Positions 1-9,311 of a stretch of 64,000 bases of DNA are shown piece after piece. A model generated the notes under the pieces. The model had not been told where the DNA came from and made no database searches. It was given only the letters and a program-made list of their open reading frames with translations. Positions within the stretch are counted from its first letter, which is position 1; every line of letters starts with the position of its first letter. The position numbers and the translations under genes were made by a program. Source of the stretch: PALSA-968 sp964387075 (GTDB taxonomy: Bacteria > Bacteroidota > Bacteroidia > B-17B0 > Aurantibacillaceae); the NCBI GenBank assembly GCA_964387075.1, contig CAYLVB010000005.1:124001-188000 (forward strand). The letters are read 5' to 3'.

Positions 1-1955
1 CGCAATACGGCGTTTTGGGCGCCGAGGGCGCTTACAGCAATAATGACATTAACACTTATTCTCCGCACGATAAAGGCAACGATGAAAGCCAGGGCACTAA
101 ATTCTATTATAGCGATAAAACAAAGATCAACAAAGGTGACAGCTCGAAAAAAGAACTTTTCTTCAATTACGGGGCCAATTACGAATTCGTGCAAAAGAAT
201 TTTACGCAGATAGAGCGTTTTCGCGGCGTGGAGTTCTTTCGCGACTGGAACCGGAACAACGACAGCATTTTTAACGACCAGCATATTGCAAGCGCTTCCG
301 TCGGGGTAAGTTCCGGCAGCAAATTCTCCACGCAATACACGGGCAGCGGTTTTTTAGAAGGAAATTCATATACAGGTTTAAAGCATAACCTGAACAATTC
401 GCTGAACACCAAAGAAACGAAGATCGCCTACAATGCTTCTTACCTGGCAACGGATGACAGTCCTTTCAAAACCGCCTTTTACAGGCACAAATCACGGGTA
501 TCGCAAAAGGCCGGCAAATTTCTTTTCACGTATATCGATGAGTTTGAGAACAACCAGTTCAAATACATACCTGCGGATTCCTTGTTGAGAAAAAGCTATC
601 AGTTCTGGGAATGGGAGGGCAATATCACCAATGCAGACACTTCGCGCAACCGTTTCAAGATCTTTTACCGCGAGCGTACTGATAAATTCGCTTACAAGGA
701 TGGTTTATACGACGCGGCTCTTGCACAGAACATCGGTTTCAGCAGCGATATCTCTTCCGTGAAGAACCATCCTTTTAAAACAACATTCACCTATCGTAAG
801 CTGAACATCCTCGACAGCACGTTGATAACCGTGAGGCCCGACAATAACTTATTGAGCCGCGTAGAATATTCCCCACGCCTGTGGAAAGGTTTTATTCAAG
901 CCAACACATTTTACGAGGTGGGTTACGGCCTTGAACAGAAAAAAGAATACTCCTACGTGCAGGTAGCGGCAGGCCAAGGACAATATTACTGGAAGGATTA
1001 CAACGGAGATGGCATCAAGCAACTGAACGAGTTTGAGGTGGCGCAATATCCCGACCAGATGATCTACATACGGATTTACACGCCCACCAATAATTTTGTG
1101 AAGTCGGCGCGCGACCAGTTCAGTTTCAGTTTGTATATACGTCCCTCCGCGTTCAAGACCGAGCACAGCGGGAAATTTGTAAATTTGATGAGCCGCTTTG
1201 TTTCTCAAACCGCTTACCGTGTGGATAAAAAGACGTACGCGGCCAACGGGCAAGTGATGAAGTTCAATCCTTTTGAGATCGACGTGAATGACACGAGTTT
1301 GATCTCTACGAATTACAACCTGCGGCAATCGCTTTTCTTTAACCAGAGCAGCGCGGTATTTGGTTTTGATTATACCTTCCAGGACAACAAGAGCAAGCAA
1401 TTGCTCACCAACGGTTACGAATCGCGCGGTTTGCAAACGCATGAACTGCGCACGCGCTGGAACATTACACATGCCTGGGGATTCTTTACTACTTCCTCTT
1501 ATGGACAGAAGCTCACTTCTTCGCAGTTCTTTGCCAATCGTAATTTCAATGTACAGATCGTGGAGACCGAGCCCAAACTTTCTTACCAGCCCAATACTGC
1601 ATTCCGCATCAGCGGCCTTTTTAAATACACCGACAAGCAGAATTTAACGAACGGTGGTTTTGAAAAAGCTACGATACAGGATTACGCGCTGGAGCTGAAG
1701 TTCAACAAACTGTCGAAAGGAAGTTTTAACGCGCGTTTTGATTATTTAGTGATCACTTACAACGACGAAGAGAATACACCCATCGCTTTTGAGATGTTGA
1801 GCTCTTTGCGCGCGGGACAGAACATTACCTGGAGCGCTTCTTACCAGCAGAATTTGAGCGGCAATATACAGATCAGTTTTACCTATGATGGCCGCAGCGC
1901 GCCCGGCGCCAAGGTGGTACACATTGGCGGGGCGCAGGTGCGGGCTTTCTTTTAA
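1..1955 (+). CDS. C-terminal part of a large outer-membrane beta-barrel-like protein (cut by the window edge)
   Basis: The reading frame is open to the left edge; the first complete codon is at position 3 and the TTG at 15 is an internal leucine, so the true start lies upstream. About 650 residues are visible. They are rich in alternating aromatic and polar residues typical of transmembrane beta-strands and end in VRAFF, a terminal phenylalanine as found in many outer-membrane barrels. A loop reading DYNGDGIKQLNEFE (about residues 330-343 of the visible part) looks like an EF-hand-type Ca2+ site. I recognise the style as a large uncharacterised Bacteroidota envelope protein but cannot name a family. 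It lies 87 nt upstream of the C25 protease on the same strand. Confidence 0.6.
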   Translation, partial: QYGVLGAEGAYSNNDINTYSPHDKGNDESQGTKFYYSDKTKINKGDSSKKELFFNYGANYEFVQKNFTQIERFRGVEFFRDWNRNNDSIFNDQHIASASVGVSSGSKFSTQYTGSGFLEGNSYTGLKHNLNNSLNTKETKIAYNASYLATDDSPFKTAFYRHKSRVSQKAGKFLFTYIDEFENNQFKYIPADSLLRKSYQFWEWEGNITNADTSRNRFKIFYRERTDKFAYKDGLYDAALAQNIGFSSDISSVKNHPFKTTFTYRKLNILDSTLITVRPDNNLLSRVEYSPRLWKGFIQANTFYEVGYGLEQKKEYSYVQVAAGQGQYYWKDYNGDGIKQLNEFEVAQYPDQMIYIRIYTPTNNFVKSARDQFSFSLYIRPSAFKTEHSGKFVNLMSRFVSQTAYRVDKKTYAANGQVMKFNPFEIDVNDTSLISTNYNLRQSLFFNQSSAVFGFDYTFQDNKSKQLLTNGYESRGLQTHELRTRWNITHAWGFFTTSSYGQKLTSSQFFANRNFNVQIVETEPKLSYQPNTAFRISGLFKYTDKQNLTNGGFEKATIQDYALELKFNKLSKGSFNARFDYLVITYNDEENTPIAFEMLSSLRAGQNITWSASYQQNLSGNIQISFTYDGRSAPGAKVVHIGGAQVRAFF

Positions 1956-2042
1956 GCCGCCACTTATAGGTTAAAAACAGCCACTTACTAATTTTACTCG
2001 CGGTTTATTTGGTTTTTACAGATATTTTTCTACTTTAGCTAT

Positions 2043-4328
2043 ATGTTAAAACTACGTACAATATTCATCCTCGTTAGCATCTTTTGCTCTTCATTGCTGT
2101 TTAATGTTTACGGGCAGGCACAAAACCGATTAAAAGCTACCGATGGATCTAACAAGATCCAGCTCTCTTTTGATCTAAGCGATTACGAGGTAAAAACCTC
2201 TACCAATGGCAAAAGCTCAGGAAGTACCATTAAGGCTCCCGAAGCCGTGTTCCTTTTGCAAAAAGGAGCGCCCGAGGTCATGAAATTCACAGCCAATATA
2301 GAGATCGCCAAAACCGGCAGTCCCGAACTGAGCAATGTAATTTCTACTGATTATATCGATATTCCCAATGTTACGCTCCTGCCTTCCAAAGGATCCTTAA
2401 AAAGAAATGTAGATCCCGCCGATGTGCCTTATGTATATGGAGAAGCGTATAACAAGAACGAGTTCTTCCCTAAAAAACTGGCCGAGCTCAGCAAACCTTT
2501 CATCCTGCGCAACAAACGCGGCATTACGGTTATCACGTATCCTTTCCAGTACAATCCCGTTACCAAAGTGCTGCGCGTGCACCGCAACATCACTTTCGAA
2601 GTAAACTACAACCTGAAGAAAAGAGGAGAGAACGAAATTTCGGGTACCGCACGCTTAAGCAGCAGCGCCGATGTGTTCAATAGTATTTATCCTTCGGTTT
2701 TCATTAACGCCAAAGGTCAGCCCAACAGCACGCAATACACCCAACTGAGCGAAACGGGCCGCATGCTCATTATTGCGAACGGAAGTTTGATAGGCCCGCT
2801 GCAACCATTTGTTGACTGGAAAATTCAAAAAGGTATTGAAGTGGATGTGGTAAATATTTCTACCATCGGAAATACAGAATCGGCCATTTTCGCATACGTA
2901 CAAAATTATTACCAGGCTAACCCGGATATGATGTTCCTGCTTTTTGTAGGCGATCACCAGGCAATAAAGGCCGGCAACATGGGCCAAACAAGTACACCAG
3001 AAACAAAATGGTCGGATACCCGCTATGCTTTCCTGGCGGGCAGCGATTTTTTCCCCGAGATCTTAGTGGGGCGTTTTTCGGCTAACACAACTACCGAAGT
3101 AACAACAATGGTAGATCGCACTTTAGAATATGAGAAAAATCCATTGAGCGCTTCCTGGCTCACCACCAGCTTAGGACTTGCTTCTAATCAAGGCGCCGGC
3201 CAGGGCGACAACAACGAAGCCGATTGGCAGCACATGCGTTTTATCCGCGACACCTTATTAAATTACGGTTACACTACGGTACACGAGTTCTATGATGGCA
3301 GTCAAGGTGGCGCAGATGCCTCCGGAAATCCTTCAAACAGTTCGGTAGCTAATGCCGTGAACGCCGGTACAGGCATGTTCGTGTACTGCGGGCATGGCGA
3401 CCAGACCTCCTGCGTAACCAGCAATTACAGTTCAACCAATGTGTGGGCCGCAACCAATAACAGCAAATACCCGTTTGTAATAAGTGTTGCCTGCAACAAC
3501 GGAACTTTTGATTCGGGAACCTGCCTGATGGAGGATTTTTCGAGAGCCAAGAATAACAATGGTCCGCTTGGTGCCATTGCCGGTGTTGGTTCTTCTATCC
3601 TGATGGCCTGGGCAGAACCGATGCCTACAGAAGATGAGATCGTGGATATTTTAACCGAGAACAAACCGGGGGTGGTAAAACAAACCATTGGCGGTCTTTT
3701 TTATAACGGGCAAATGCGCATGCTTGAGAAATATCCTACCAATGATGGAGAGGAAGTGATGCAGACCTGGGTATTTTTTGGAGATCCAAGCTGCGTGATG
3801 CGCTGCAAATTGCCGCAGACGATGAATATCGCGCACCCGCAATGTTTCTCGGGATCTATCGGCAATATAGCGGTGACCGGAAGTTTGAATGGCGCTGTGG
3901 TAAGCCTTACCCATAACGGAACCATTTTAGCTACTGCACCTGTAACAAGCGGTGTTGCCAACCTGAACTTTACTCCTCCCGGCGGCACCAACGATTCTAT
4001 TTTAGTGACCGTTACCGGCTATAATCAGTATCCTTACCAAAAATACATCCCTATGTGCATTGCCACAGGCATTAATTCGGCAAGCGCGGCATTGGTAAGT
4101 GTATATCCAAACCCGGCCGAAGGGGCCTTGACTATTTCATTGCTGAATGGTGATGCCATTAAAGACATTACAGTTATAAATACTTTGGGTGAGTTGGTGG
4201 CAGTACCCGCCATTACAGCCCTTAACCGCTCGCAAATGGATATCAGCAGCATTGCCAAAGGCGTTTATAAAATGACCCTCACCGACACCAACGGAAACAG
4301 CTTTACGCGCACTTTTATTAAGCAGTAG
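2043..4328 (+). CDS. Gingipain-like C25 cysteine peptidase with T9SS type A sorting domain
   Basis: Secreted cysteine protease. A signal peptide covers about residues 1-25 (ends near NVYGQA). The catalytic pair is visible as His451 in YCGHGDQ and Cys484 in SVACNNG; their 33-residue spacing equals the His211/Cys244 spacing of gingipain RgpB. The region before it (about 240-330, LLFVGDH) is the usual C25 subdomain. The last ~75 residues carry a type A T9SS sorting domain starting at VYPNPAEGAL and ending RTFIKQ, so the protein should cross the outer membrane by the Por/Gld machinery. At 761 residues it is shorter than PorU, the T9SS sortase of the same family, so it is more likely a cargo protease than the sortase. 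A box TACTTTAG at 2031-2038, one mismatch from TAnnTTTG, lies 4 nt before the ATG. Confidence 0.9.
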   Translation: MLKLRTIFILVSIFCSSLLFNVYGQAQNRLKATDGSNKIQLSFDLSDYEVKTSTNGKSSGSTIKAPEAVFLLQKGAPEVMKFTANIEIAKTGSPELSNVISTDYIDIPNVTLLPSKGSLKRNVDPADVPYVYGEAYNKNEFFPKKLAELSKPFILRNKRGITVITYPFQYNPVTKVLRVHRNITFEVNYNLKKRGENEISGTARLSSSADVFNSIYPSVFINAKGQPNSTQYTQLSETGRMLIIANGSLIGPLQPFVDWKIQKGIEVDVVNISTIGNTESAIFAYVQNYYQANPDMMFLLFVGDHQAIKAGNMGQTSTPETKWSDTRYAFLAGSDFFPEILVGRFSANTTTEVTTMVDRTLEYEKNPLSASWLTTSLGLASNQGAGQGDNNEADWQHMRFIRDTLLNYGYTTVHEFYDGSQGGADASGNPSNSSVANAVNAGTGMFVYCGHGDQTSCVTSNYSSTNVWAATNNSKYPFVISVACNNGTFDSGTCLMEDFSRAKNNNGPLGAIAGVGSSILMAWAEPMPTEDEIVDILTENKPGVVKQTIGGLFYNGQMRMLEKYPTNDGEEVMQTWVFFGDPSCVMRCKLPQTMNIAHPQCFSGSIGNIAVTGSLNGAVVSLTHNGTILATAPVTSGVANLNFTPPGGTNDSILVTVTGYNQYPYQKYIPMCIATGINSASAALVSVYPNPAEGALTISLLNGDAIKDITVINTLGELVAVPAITALNRSQMDISSIAKGVYKMTLTDTNGNSFTRTFIKQ

Positions 4329-4348
4329 CTCATTCCCTAACCAGAGCT

Positions 4349-4384
4349 AAGGACTGACCTTCCGGGTTGGTCCTTTTGCTTTTT
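4349..4384 (+). terminator. Rho-independent terminator after the C25 peptidase
   Basis: An 11-bp stem (4349-4359 with 4365-4375, including two G-U pairs) with a 5-nt loop is followed by TTTTGCTTTTT. It lies 20 nt after the C25 stop codon. Confidence 0.75.
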
Positions 4385-4420
4385 AACCGGTATCTTCCTT
4401 TGGGACAACATCCGAAAATC

Positions 4421-4632
4421 GCCACGAAGGCACAAAGACGCAAAGAAGCAGCCGAAGAACAGCCGGTTTGTGCTGCTGGTCCTGATCCTGTCTGCGCTTT
4501 TTTGCTTATTTTTTTATCTCTTTGTGGCAAATGGACGGGCTTCGAGGTTTTTCCCTATTGTATTTGCTTTTACTCAAAACTTAGCTCCTTCGTGCCTTTT
4601 GCCATAGGCATCCCTTCGGGAGTGGCAAAAGG
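4421..4632. repeat. Intergenic GCCAC-AAG inverted repeat plus 35-nt hairpin copy
   Basis: The 346-nt gap before ribE holds no convincing gene. A left arm at 4421-4446 (GCCACGAAGGCACAAAGACG...) has a partial inverted partner at 4517-4528 (TCTCTTTGTGGC). A second structure at 4595-4632 pairs CCTTTTGCCA with TGGCAAAAGG around an inner TCCC-TTC-GGGA hairpin. Positions 4592-4626 are identical to 58860-58894. Overlapping open frames on both strands here are translations of the repeat, not genes. Confidence 0.8.
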
Positions 4633-4660
4633 ACGGACTCCGTAATTCGTAAGGGATTGT

Positions 4661-4668
4661 TATATTTG
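4661..4668 (+). promoter_or_regulatory. Bacteroidota -7 box TATATTTG before ribE
   Basis: Exact match to TAnnTTTG ending 6 nt before the ribE ATG at 4675; no clear TTG -33 element. The spacing implies a leader of almost no length. Confidence 0.55.
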
Positions 4669-4674
4669 TGTACT

Positions 4675-5262
4675 ATGTTCACAGGTATTGTAGAAGCCCT
4701 TGGTAAGGTAGAGAAAGTTGAGCGTGAGAGCGACAACCTGCACATTTATTGTTCGTGTCCATTTACCCATGAATTAAAGATAGACCAGAGTTTGAGCCAC
4801 AATGGCGTTTGTTTGACCGTGGTGGCTATAAAGGATGGGCTTTATATTGTCACCGCCATTAAAGAAACCCTGGCCAAAAGTAATTTATATGAGCTCGAGC
4901 CCGGTGACGCGGTTAATTTAGAACGTTGTTTGCCTGTGAACGGGAGGTTTGACGGACATATTGTGCAGGGGCATGTGGACCAGACCGGGATGTGCGTGGA
5001 GATACGGGAAGAACAGGGAAGCAAGATCTTTACTTTTGAGTACGATACTTCGTGGGGAAATGTTACTGTAGAGAAAGGCAGTATTTGCGTGAACGGCGTG
5101 AGCCTTACGGTTGTGAATTCGAAGGAGAACCGTTTTTCCGTGTGTATCATTCCCTACACCTTAGAGCATACCACTTTCAAGAACCTCGACGTACACGAAT
5201 CTGTGAACCTGGAATTTGACGTGATCGGGAAATACGTGTCGCGCATATTAACTAAAAAATGA
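4675..5262 (+). CDS. ribE: Riboflavin synthase, alpha subunit type
   Basis: Catalyses dismutation of two 6,7-dimethyl-8-ribityllumazine molecules to riboflavin, the last step of riboflavin synthesis, in the cytosol. The protein (195 aa) has the two similar lumazine-binding halves: MFTGIVEALG at the N-terminus, SHNGVCLTVV in the first half and CVNGVSLTVV in the second, with GHIVQGHVDQTG between them. I start at the ATG 4675, giving the canonical MFTGIVE start; the frame is open 18 nt further upstream but only through a TTG. The next gene starts 4 nt after the stop, so the two are probably cotranscribed. ribBA, which supplies the pathway's precursors, lies about 32 kb away. Confidence 0.96.
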   Translation: MFTGIVEALGKVEKVERESDNLHIYCSCPFTHELKIDQSLSHNGVCLTVVAIKDGLYIVTAIKETLAKSNLYELEPGDAVNLERCLPVNGRFDGHIVQGHVDQTGMCVEIREEQGSKIFTFEYDTSWGNVTVEKGSICVNGVSLTVVNSKENRFSVCIIPYTLEHTTFKNLDVHESVNLEFDVIGKYVSRILTKK

Positions 5263-5266
5263 GTCT

Positions 5267-6280
5267 GTGTTCGGCCAGCTGAAGCATTACAACCATATTT
5301 TAATACCTATCTACCTGCTGGGGGCCATCGTCGTTATGGGCACCTTTGGTTATCACTTCATCTCTGATTATCCTTTCATTGACGCATTCTATATGACCAT
5401 TTCTACGGTGGCCACGGTGGGCTTTGGAGAAGTGCATCCTTTAAACAATGCCGGGCGGATTTTCACGGCCTTTCTAATCATCATTAGTTTTGGTACATTT
5501 GCCTATGCCATCTCCTCCATCACCCGTTTTGTGATGGATGGCGAGTTTAACCAGATCTTTAAAAACAGGAAATTGAACGCAGCGATAGAAAAACTGGACA
5601 ACCACGTGATCATTTGCGGCTATGGCCGTAACGGAAGACAGGCCGCGCAGGTCTTGAAAAAACACAACCAGCGTTTTGTAGTCATAGAAAAAAACGGAGA
5701 GCTTACCGCGGGCATGACCCACGATTACAGCGACCTCGTTATTACCGGCGATGCCACGCTCGACGAAATGCTGATGAAATCGGGGATACTGCGCGCCAAA
5801 GCTTTGATCACTACGCTGCCCACCGACGCGGATAATCTTTTTATTGTACTTACTGCCCGTAACCTCAACCCGGACCTTACCATCATCAGCCGCGCCAGCG
5901 AGGATAACTCGGATACCAAACTTAAAATTGCCGGCGCCAACAACGTGATCATGCCTGATAAAGTGGGCGGGGCGCACATGGCCTCCCTGGTGATGAAGCC
6001 CGACGTGGTTGAGTTTGTAGATTACATTGTAGGGCAAGGCGGGGATTCCATCAATTTAGAGGAGATCACTTTTGAGAATGTTCCCGAACATTTACGCAAC
6101 CATACCCTGAAAGACCTCGAGATCCGCAATAAATCGGGCGCCAACATCATTGGCTTTAAGACCGCCACCGGCGAATACATCATCAATCCCAGCGCCGACA
6201 CCAAGATCATCCACGACGCCAAGATCTTTGTTTTGGGTACTTCCGACCAGATCGCGCGACTGAAAGAATTGCTCGCTTAA
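5267..6280 (+). CDS. Two-TM potassium channel with RCK (TrkA-N/TrkA-C) domain
   Basis: Inner-membrane K+ channel gated by a cytoplasmic ligand-binding domain. Two membrane helices (about 10-30 and 64-85) flank a pore loop with selectivity filter TVGFGE (50-55). A Rossmann RCK-N domain follows, with the nucleotide-binding glycine motif GYGRNG (118-123), then an RCK-C domain (about 255-337). The start is GTG at 5267: an in-frame stop at 5249 rules out anything further upstream than 5252 and no ATG is available nearby. It lies 4 nt after ribE, probably translationally coupled, although the functions are unrelated. Its stop overlaps the stop of the convergent M1 peptidase by 4 nt. Confidence 0.9.
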   Translation: MFGQLKHYNHILIPIYLLGAIVVMGTFGYHFISDYPFIDAFYMTISTVATVGFGEVHPLNNAGRIFTAFLIIISFGTFAYAISSITRFVMDGEFNQIFKNRKLNAAIEKLDNHVIICGYGRNGRQAAQVLKKHNQRFVVIEKNGELTAGMTHDYSDLVITGDATLDEMLMKSGILRAKALITTLPTDADNLFIVLTARNLNPDLTIISRASEDNSDTKLKIAGANNVIMPDKVGGAHMASLVMKPDVVEFVDYIVGQGGDSINLEEITFENVPEHLRNHTLKDLEIRNKSGANIIGFKTATGEYIINPSADTKIIHDAKIFVLGTSDQIARLKELLA

Positions 6281-9200
6281 AAATCCACCGCCTGCTTCAG
6301 TAAAGAAAAAGGGTTCAGCCGGTGCAGGTTGAAAGTAAAACGTATCTGGTGAAAGAAATCGATCTTGTTCAAAGCATTGTTGTCAACTATATTCTTACTT
6401 AAAACAAACGGTACGAATATCTCGCAGATATCCCTTCCTATAACAATATCAATGCCTGCGTCATAGAGAAAAGGGTCCATTCCCGGCGCAAAACCATCAT
6501 CCGCGCAAATGGCAGCATCAGCATAGAATAGCAGCGGCAGTTTAAATAATCTTGGCGATTTGATATTTACAGCGGCCAGCCATTTGGTGGTTTGCCCAAG
6601 CACAGTTCCGGCCTTCATGGCACCATCTACTTCGGTAAATTGATTGGCGGCCAGTCCGTAGCGCTCTGAGCGCCCGAAATACGAATAATCATACAGGTAA
6701 TCCTGGTAACCGGTCCACCCGCTTGCGCGAAAACGGTAATCAACCATCCCGGCGGTGTTCATGTAAAAGATATTTCCTGCAAAGAGGCGCGCCTCGAAAT
6801 ATTTGGTAGGATTAACGTATAGTTTTTGATTGACGGTAAGCGATATCTTCTGGATATCTGTGCCGGTTTGGAAATTTAACCGGGCGTTTACCGGGAAGAG
6901 CGTGTTATTGCTGGAGAACTGGTAGAGGATATCGTGCACGCCGTAGGTAAAGTGATCCTTTACCGGCTCGTGAATAGAGGTGTCTTTGGGGAAATAATTG
7001 GTGAACTCTTTATTTACCGCCACGTAGCGGTACCCGAAACGGTGCGAAACGGGCGAAGTTGGATCTTTCTTTTTGATCTCGAAATTAATGCCGGGCGCAA
7101 GTTTGTTATAGTAATTGGTGAAGTGATCCTGTTCGTAAGCAAACCTGGAAGCTTTGAGATCTATGTTGATCTCGCTGAACAATTTGTCGGGATGAAAATT
7201 AAGATGAAAAGCGCCTACACCCGCTATTCCGCCATCATTGAACGAATACATAGGCGCCAGCTCTGTTTCAAAGATCTTTTCAAACAAACCATGATTGTAA
7301 TACGCCGCGCCAAGCATAAAGCCGTTGTATTGGTTATAGGCCATGGCGGGCGACCAAAAAGCCTGGGTTTTTGTAGGGTCATCGAGCGCGGCGAGGAATT
7401 TCACCTGCAGGGGTTCTATCTTCTTAAACAGGCCTCTTGTTCTAAGCCGGTTATTTTTCCGCTCTGCCTCCGGCATAAAATGAAAATAATCGATGGTAAA
7501 GGCGTCAATTTCAGACGGTGGAAATTCCAGCACCTTACTGCCTTCAAAGCCGCTATACCACACCATGCCCACGATCTTTCCATCCTTGGTGGCGCATAGC
7601 GGAACAGGGCCATTCACTTGTCCCACGTTCTTTACCTCAACCATGTAAGTGCCGTCGTTAGGATCTTTGGTAGAGCGCAAAACATGGTAATCCAGTTTTT
7701 TTGTGGTGCCGATCAGGTCGTCGAAGAACCAATCGAGCTTCTTTTCACTGAAATACTCCAGTATCCGGCGCAGGTCGCTCATGGAAGGGTGCTTCATCTT
7801 ACATTGCTCGAAGTAGAATTGCATGGCCACATCAAAATCCTCTTCGCCCATGTAATTCATCAGGTAATTGAAAAGCAGGGCGGTCTTGCTATACATAATG
7901 GCCCCGTAATTTCCCTCTGTGAATTTATCCGAAGGTAATTCGCAGGGCTGATCGGCATTGCGGCGTGCCTGCATGGCATACAGAAAATAGTAACTGTAGT
8001 CCTGCGTGTATTTGTTCAAACCCAATACTTTAAAAGTACTATCCCGCCCTATCATATCCGCCAAAGTGGCCTTTGGATATTTTGTTTTGATGTAGCGCAT
8101 CTCGTTGAAGGAGTTGATGCCCTCATCCATCCACCCATGCAGGCGCTCGTTACTGCCCAGCATGCCATAGAACCAGTTGTGGCCCACCTCGTGGGTGATC
8201 ACCACATCGAGGTTGAAAGCGTCATCGGTGCTTCCGATAATGGTGATCATGGGGTATTCCATGCCCCCGCCGGCCGAGATCACGCCGTCGATGGCCGACA
8301 CGCTGTTGTATTGGTAATCGCCGTTCCAGAGCGAATAATAAAAAGTAGCGTCGCTGATGTAACCAACGGCATCCTTCCACAATTCAATTTTATCATCGGT
8401 AAAATAGGCCCAGGTCTTCACGCTTCTCTTGGTATGCGGTAAAACCACTTCGCCCCGCAACACATGAAAACGCTTATCGGCAAACCAGGCAAAATCATGC
8501 ACCTGGTCCTGTTTAAAACGAACAGTCTTCATCTCTTTGGAAGAGGGCGGGAACGCCATGTTACGCGCATAGGGAACAGAATCCAAACGGCGGATGAGGC
8601 GCTCGGTCTCCAGTACGTTTTTGTTGAGAAAGGCTTCTTCCTCCTCGGCGTCGTATCGCTCGCCGGTGGCGGCCAATACATAATTCTTAGGCAGAGTAAT
8701 ACTCACATCAAAACTTCCGAACTCCGAATAGAACTCGCCCTGGTCGAGATAAGGCATCGGGTTCCATCCATTGGCGTCATACACCGCAGGCTTGGGATAC
8801 CACTGAGAAATATAATAAGCCTGGTCGTCGTGCCCCATCCTTGAAAAAGTGCAATACGGGATCTTCACATGAAATGGCGTTGTGATGAGTATACGGTCGC
8901 CGGGCAGCAAAGGCTTTGGCAGTATAAGCCTGCAGATGTCGGGGTTGTTCCCGACCTTCTCACATTTTACCTGCACTCCTTCTACTTTAAAATCAAGACT
9001 GTCGATATAACCACGGTCGTCGTAAGAAGCAAAATGGAGGTCTCTCCTGCCCTGCTCCAAAAACTGTTTGGCAAGAGCGCTGCTCTTATCGCGATACGCG
9101 TTTGGCCAGAGATGGAAATAAATAAAGTGGAGGGTATCTTCCGAAAAGTTGTTATAAGCCACTTCTTCGAAGCCGCTCAGTTCATGATCTACATCATTAA

Positions 9201-9294
9201 GGGTAACATTGATCTTGTAATCTACCCGCTGCTGAAAATAACCCTGCGCAAAAAAAGAAATTGGTAAGAGAAGTAAATAAACTAATTTCTGCAC
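6277..9294 (-). CDS. M1 family zinc metallopeptidase (gluzincin), secreted
   Basis: Zinc aminopeptidase-type enzyme of the cell envelope. After a short signal peptide (LLLLPISFFAQ) comes the M1 N-terminal beta domain, then the catalytic motif HEVGH (368-372) and the third zinc ligand Glu391 in WMDEG, an exact HEXXH-18-E spacing. The active-site GGMEYP, the M1 equivalent of GAMEN, precedes it. The ~400 C-terminal residues (after about 600) look like beta-rich, barrel-like sequence rather than the usual M1 helical domain, so the protein could be anchored in the outer membrane. The start is GTG at 9294, 17 nt after the PorP/SprF gene, the third gene of a minus-strand operon. Confidence 0.88.
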   Translation of the reverse strand: MQKLVYLLLLPISFFAQGYFQQRVDYKINVTLNDVDHELSGFEEVAYNNFSEDTLHFIYFHLWPNAYRDKSSALAKQFLEQGRRDLHFASYDDRGYIDSLDFKVEGVQVKCEKVGNNPDICRLILPKPLLPGDRILITTPFHVKIPYCTFSRMGHDDQAYYISQWYPKPAVYDANGWNPMPYLDQGEFYSEFGSFDVSITLPKNYVLAATGERYDAEEEEAFLNKNVLETERLIRRLDSVPYARNMAFPPSSKEMKTVRFKQDQVHDFAWFADKRFHVLRGEVVLPHTKRSVKTWAYFTDDKIELWKDAVGYISDATFYYSLWNGDYQYNSVSAIDGVISAGGGMEYPMITIIGSTDDAFNLDVVITHEVGHNWFYGMLGSNERLHGWMDEGINSFNEMRYIKTKYPKATLADMIGRDSTFKVLGLNKYTQDYSYYFLYAMQARRNADQPCELPSDKFTEGNYGAIMYSKTALLFNYLMNYMGEEDFDVAMQFYFEQCKMKHPSMSDLRRILEYFSEKKLDWFFDDLIGTTKKLDYHVLRSTKDPNDGTYMVEVKNVGQVNGPVPLCATKDGKIVGMVWYSGFEGSKVLEFPPSEIDAFTIDYFHFMPEAERKNNRLRTRGLFKKIEPLQVKFLAALDDPTKTQAFWSPAMAYNQYNGFMLGAAYYNHGLFEKIFETELAPMYSFNDGGIAGVGAFHLNFHPDKLFSEINIDLKASRFAYEQDHFTNYYNKLAPGINFEIKKKDPTSPVSHRFGYRYVAVNKEFTNYFPKDTSIHEPVKDHFTYGVHDILYQFSSNNTLFPVNARLNFQTGTDIQKISLTVNQKLYVNPTKYFEARLFAGNIFYMNTAGMVDYRFRASGWTGYQDYLYDYSYFGRSERYGLAANQFTEVDGAMKAGTVLGQTTKWLAAVNIKSPRLFKLPLLFYADAAICADDGFAPGMDPFLYDAGIDIVIGRDICEIFVPFVLSKNIVDNNALNKIDFFHQIRFTFNLHRLNPFSLLKQAVDF

Positions 9295-9311
9295 GATCAG
9301 AGCGACTGCGT

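Noticed and set aside
849..1472. Long minus-strand open frame opposite the first gene
   Set aside because: It mirrors the codon pattern of the plus-strand gene and has no family features or signal peptide. The same holds for the other opposite-strand frames inside dnaA, rng, prc, M1 and CotH genes.
4367..4645. Open frames on both strands in the gap before ribE
   Set aside because: They are translations of the GCCAC-AAG repeat (plus-strand peptide TKAQRRKEAAEE, minus-strand SLRLCAFVAIFG), which recurs at other intergenic sites.
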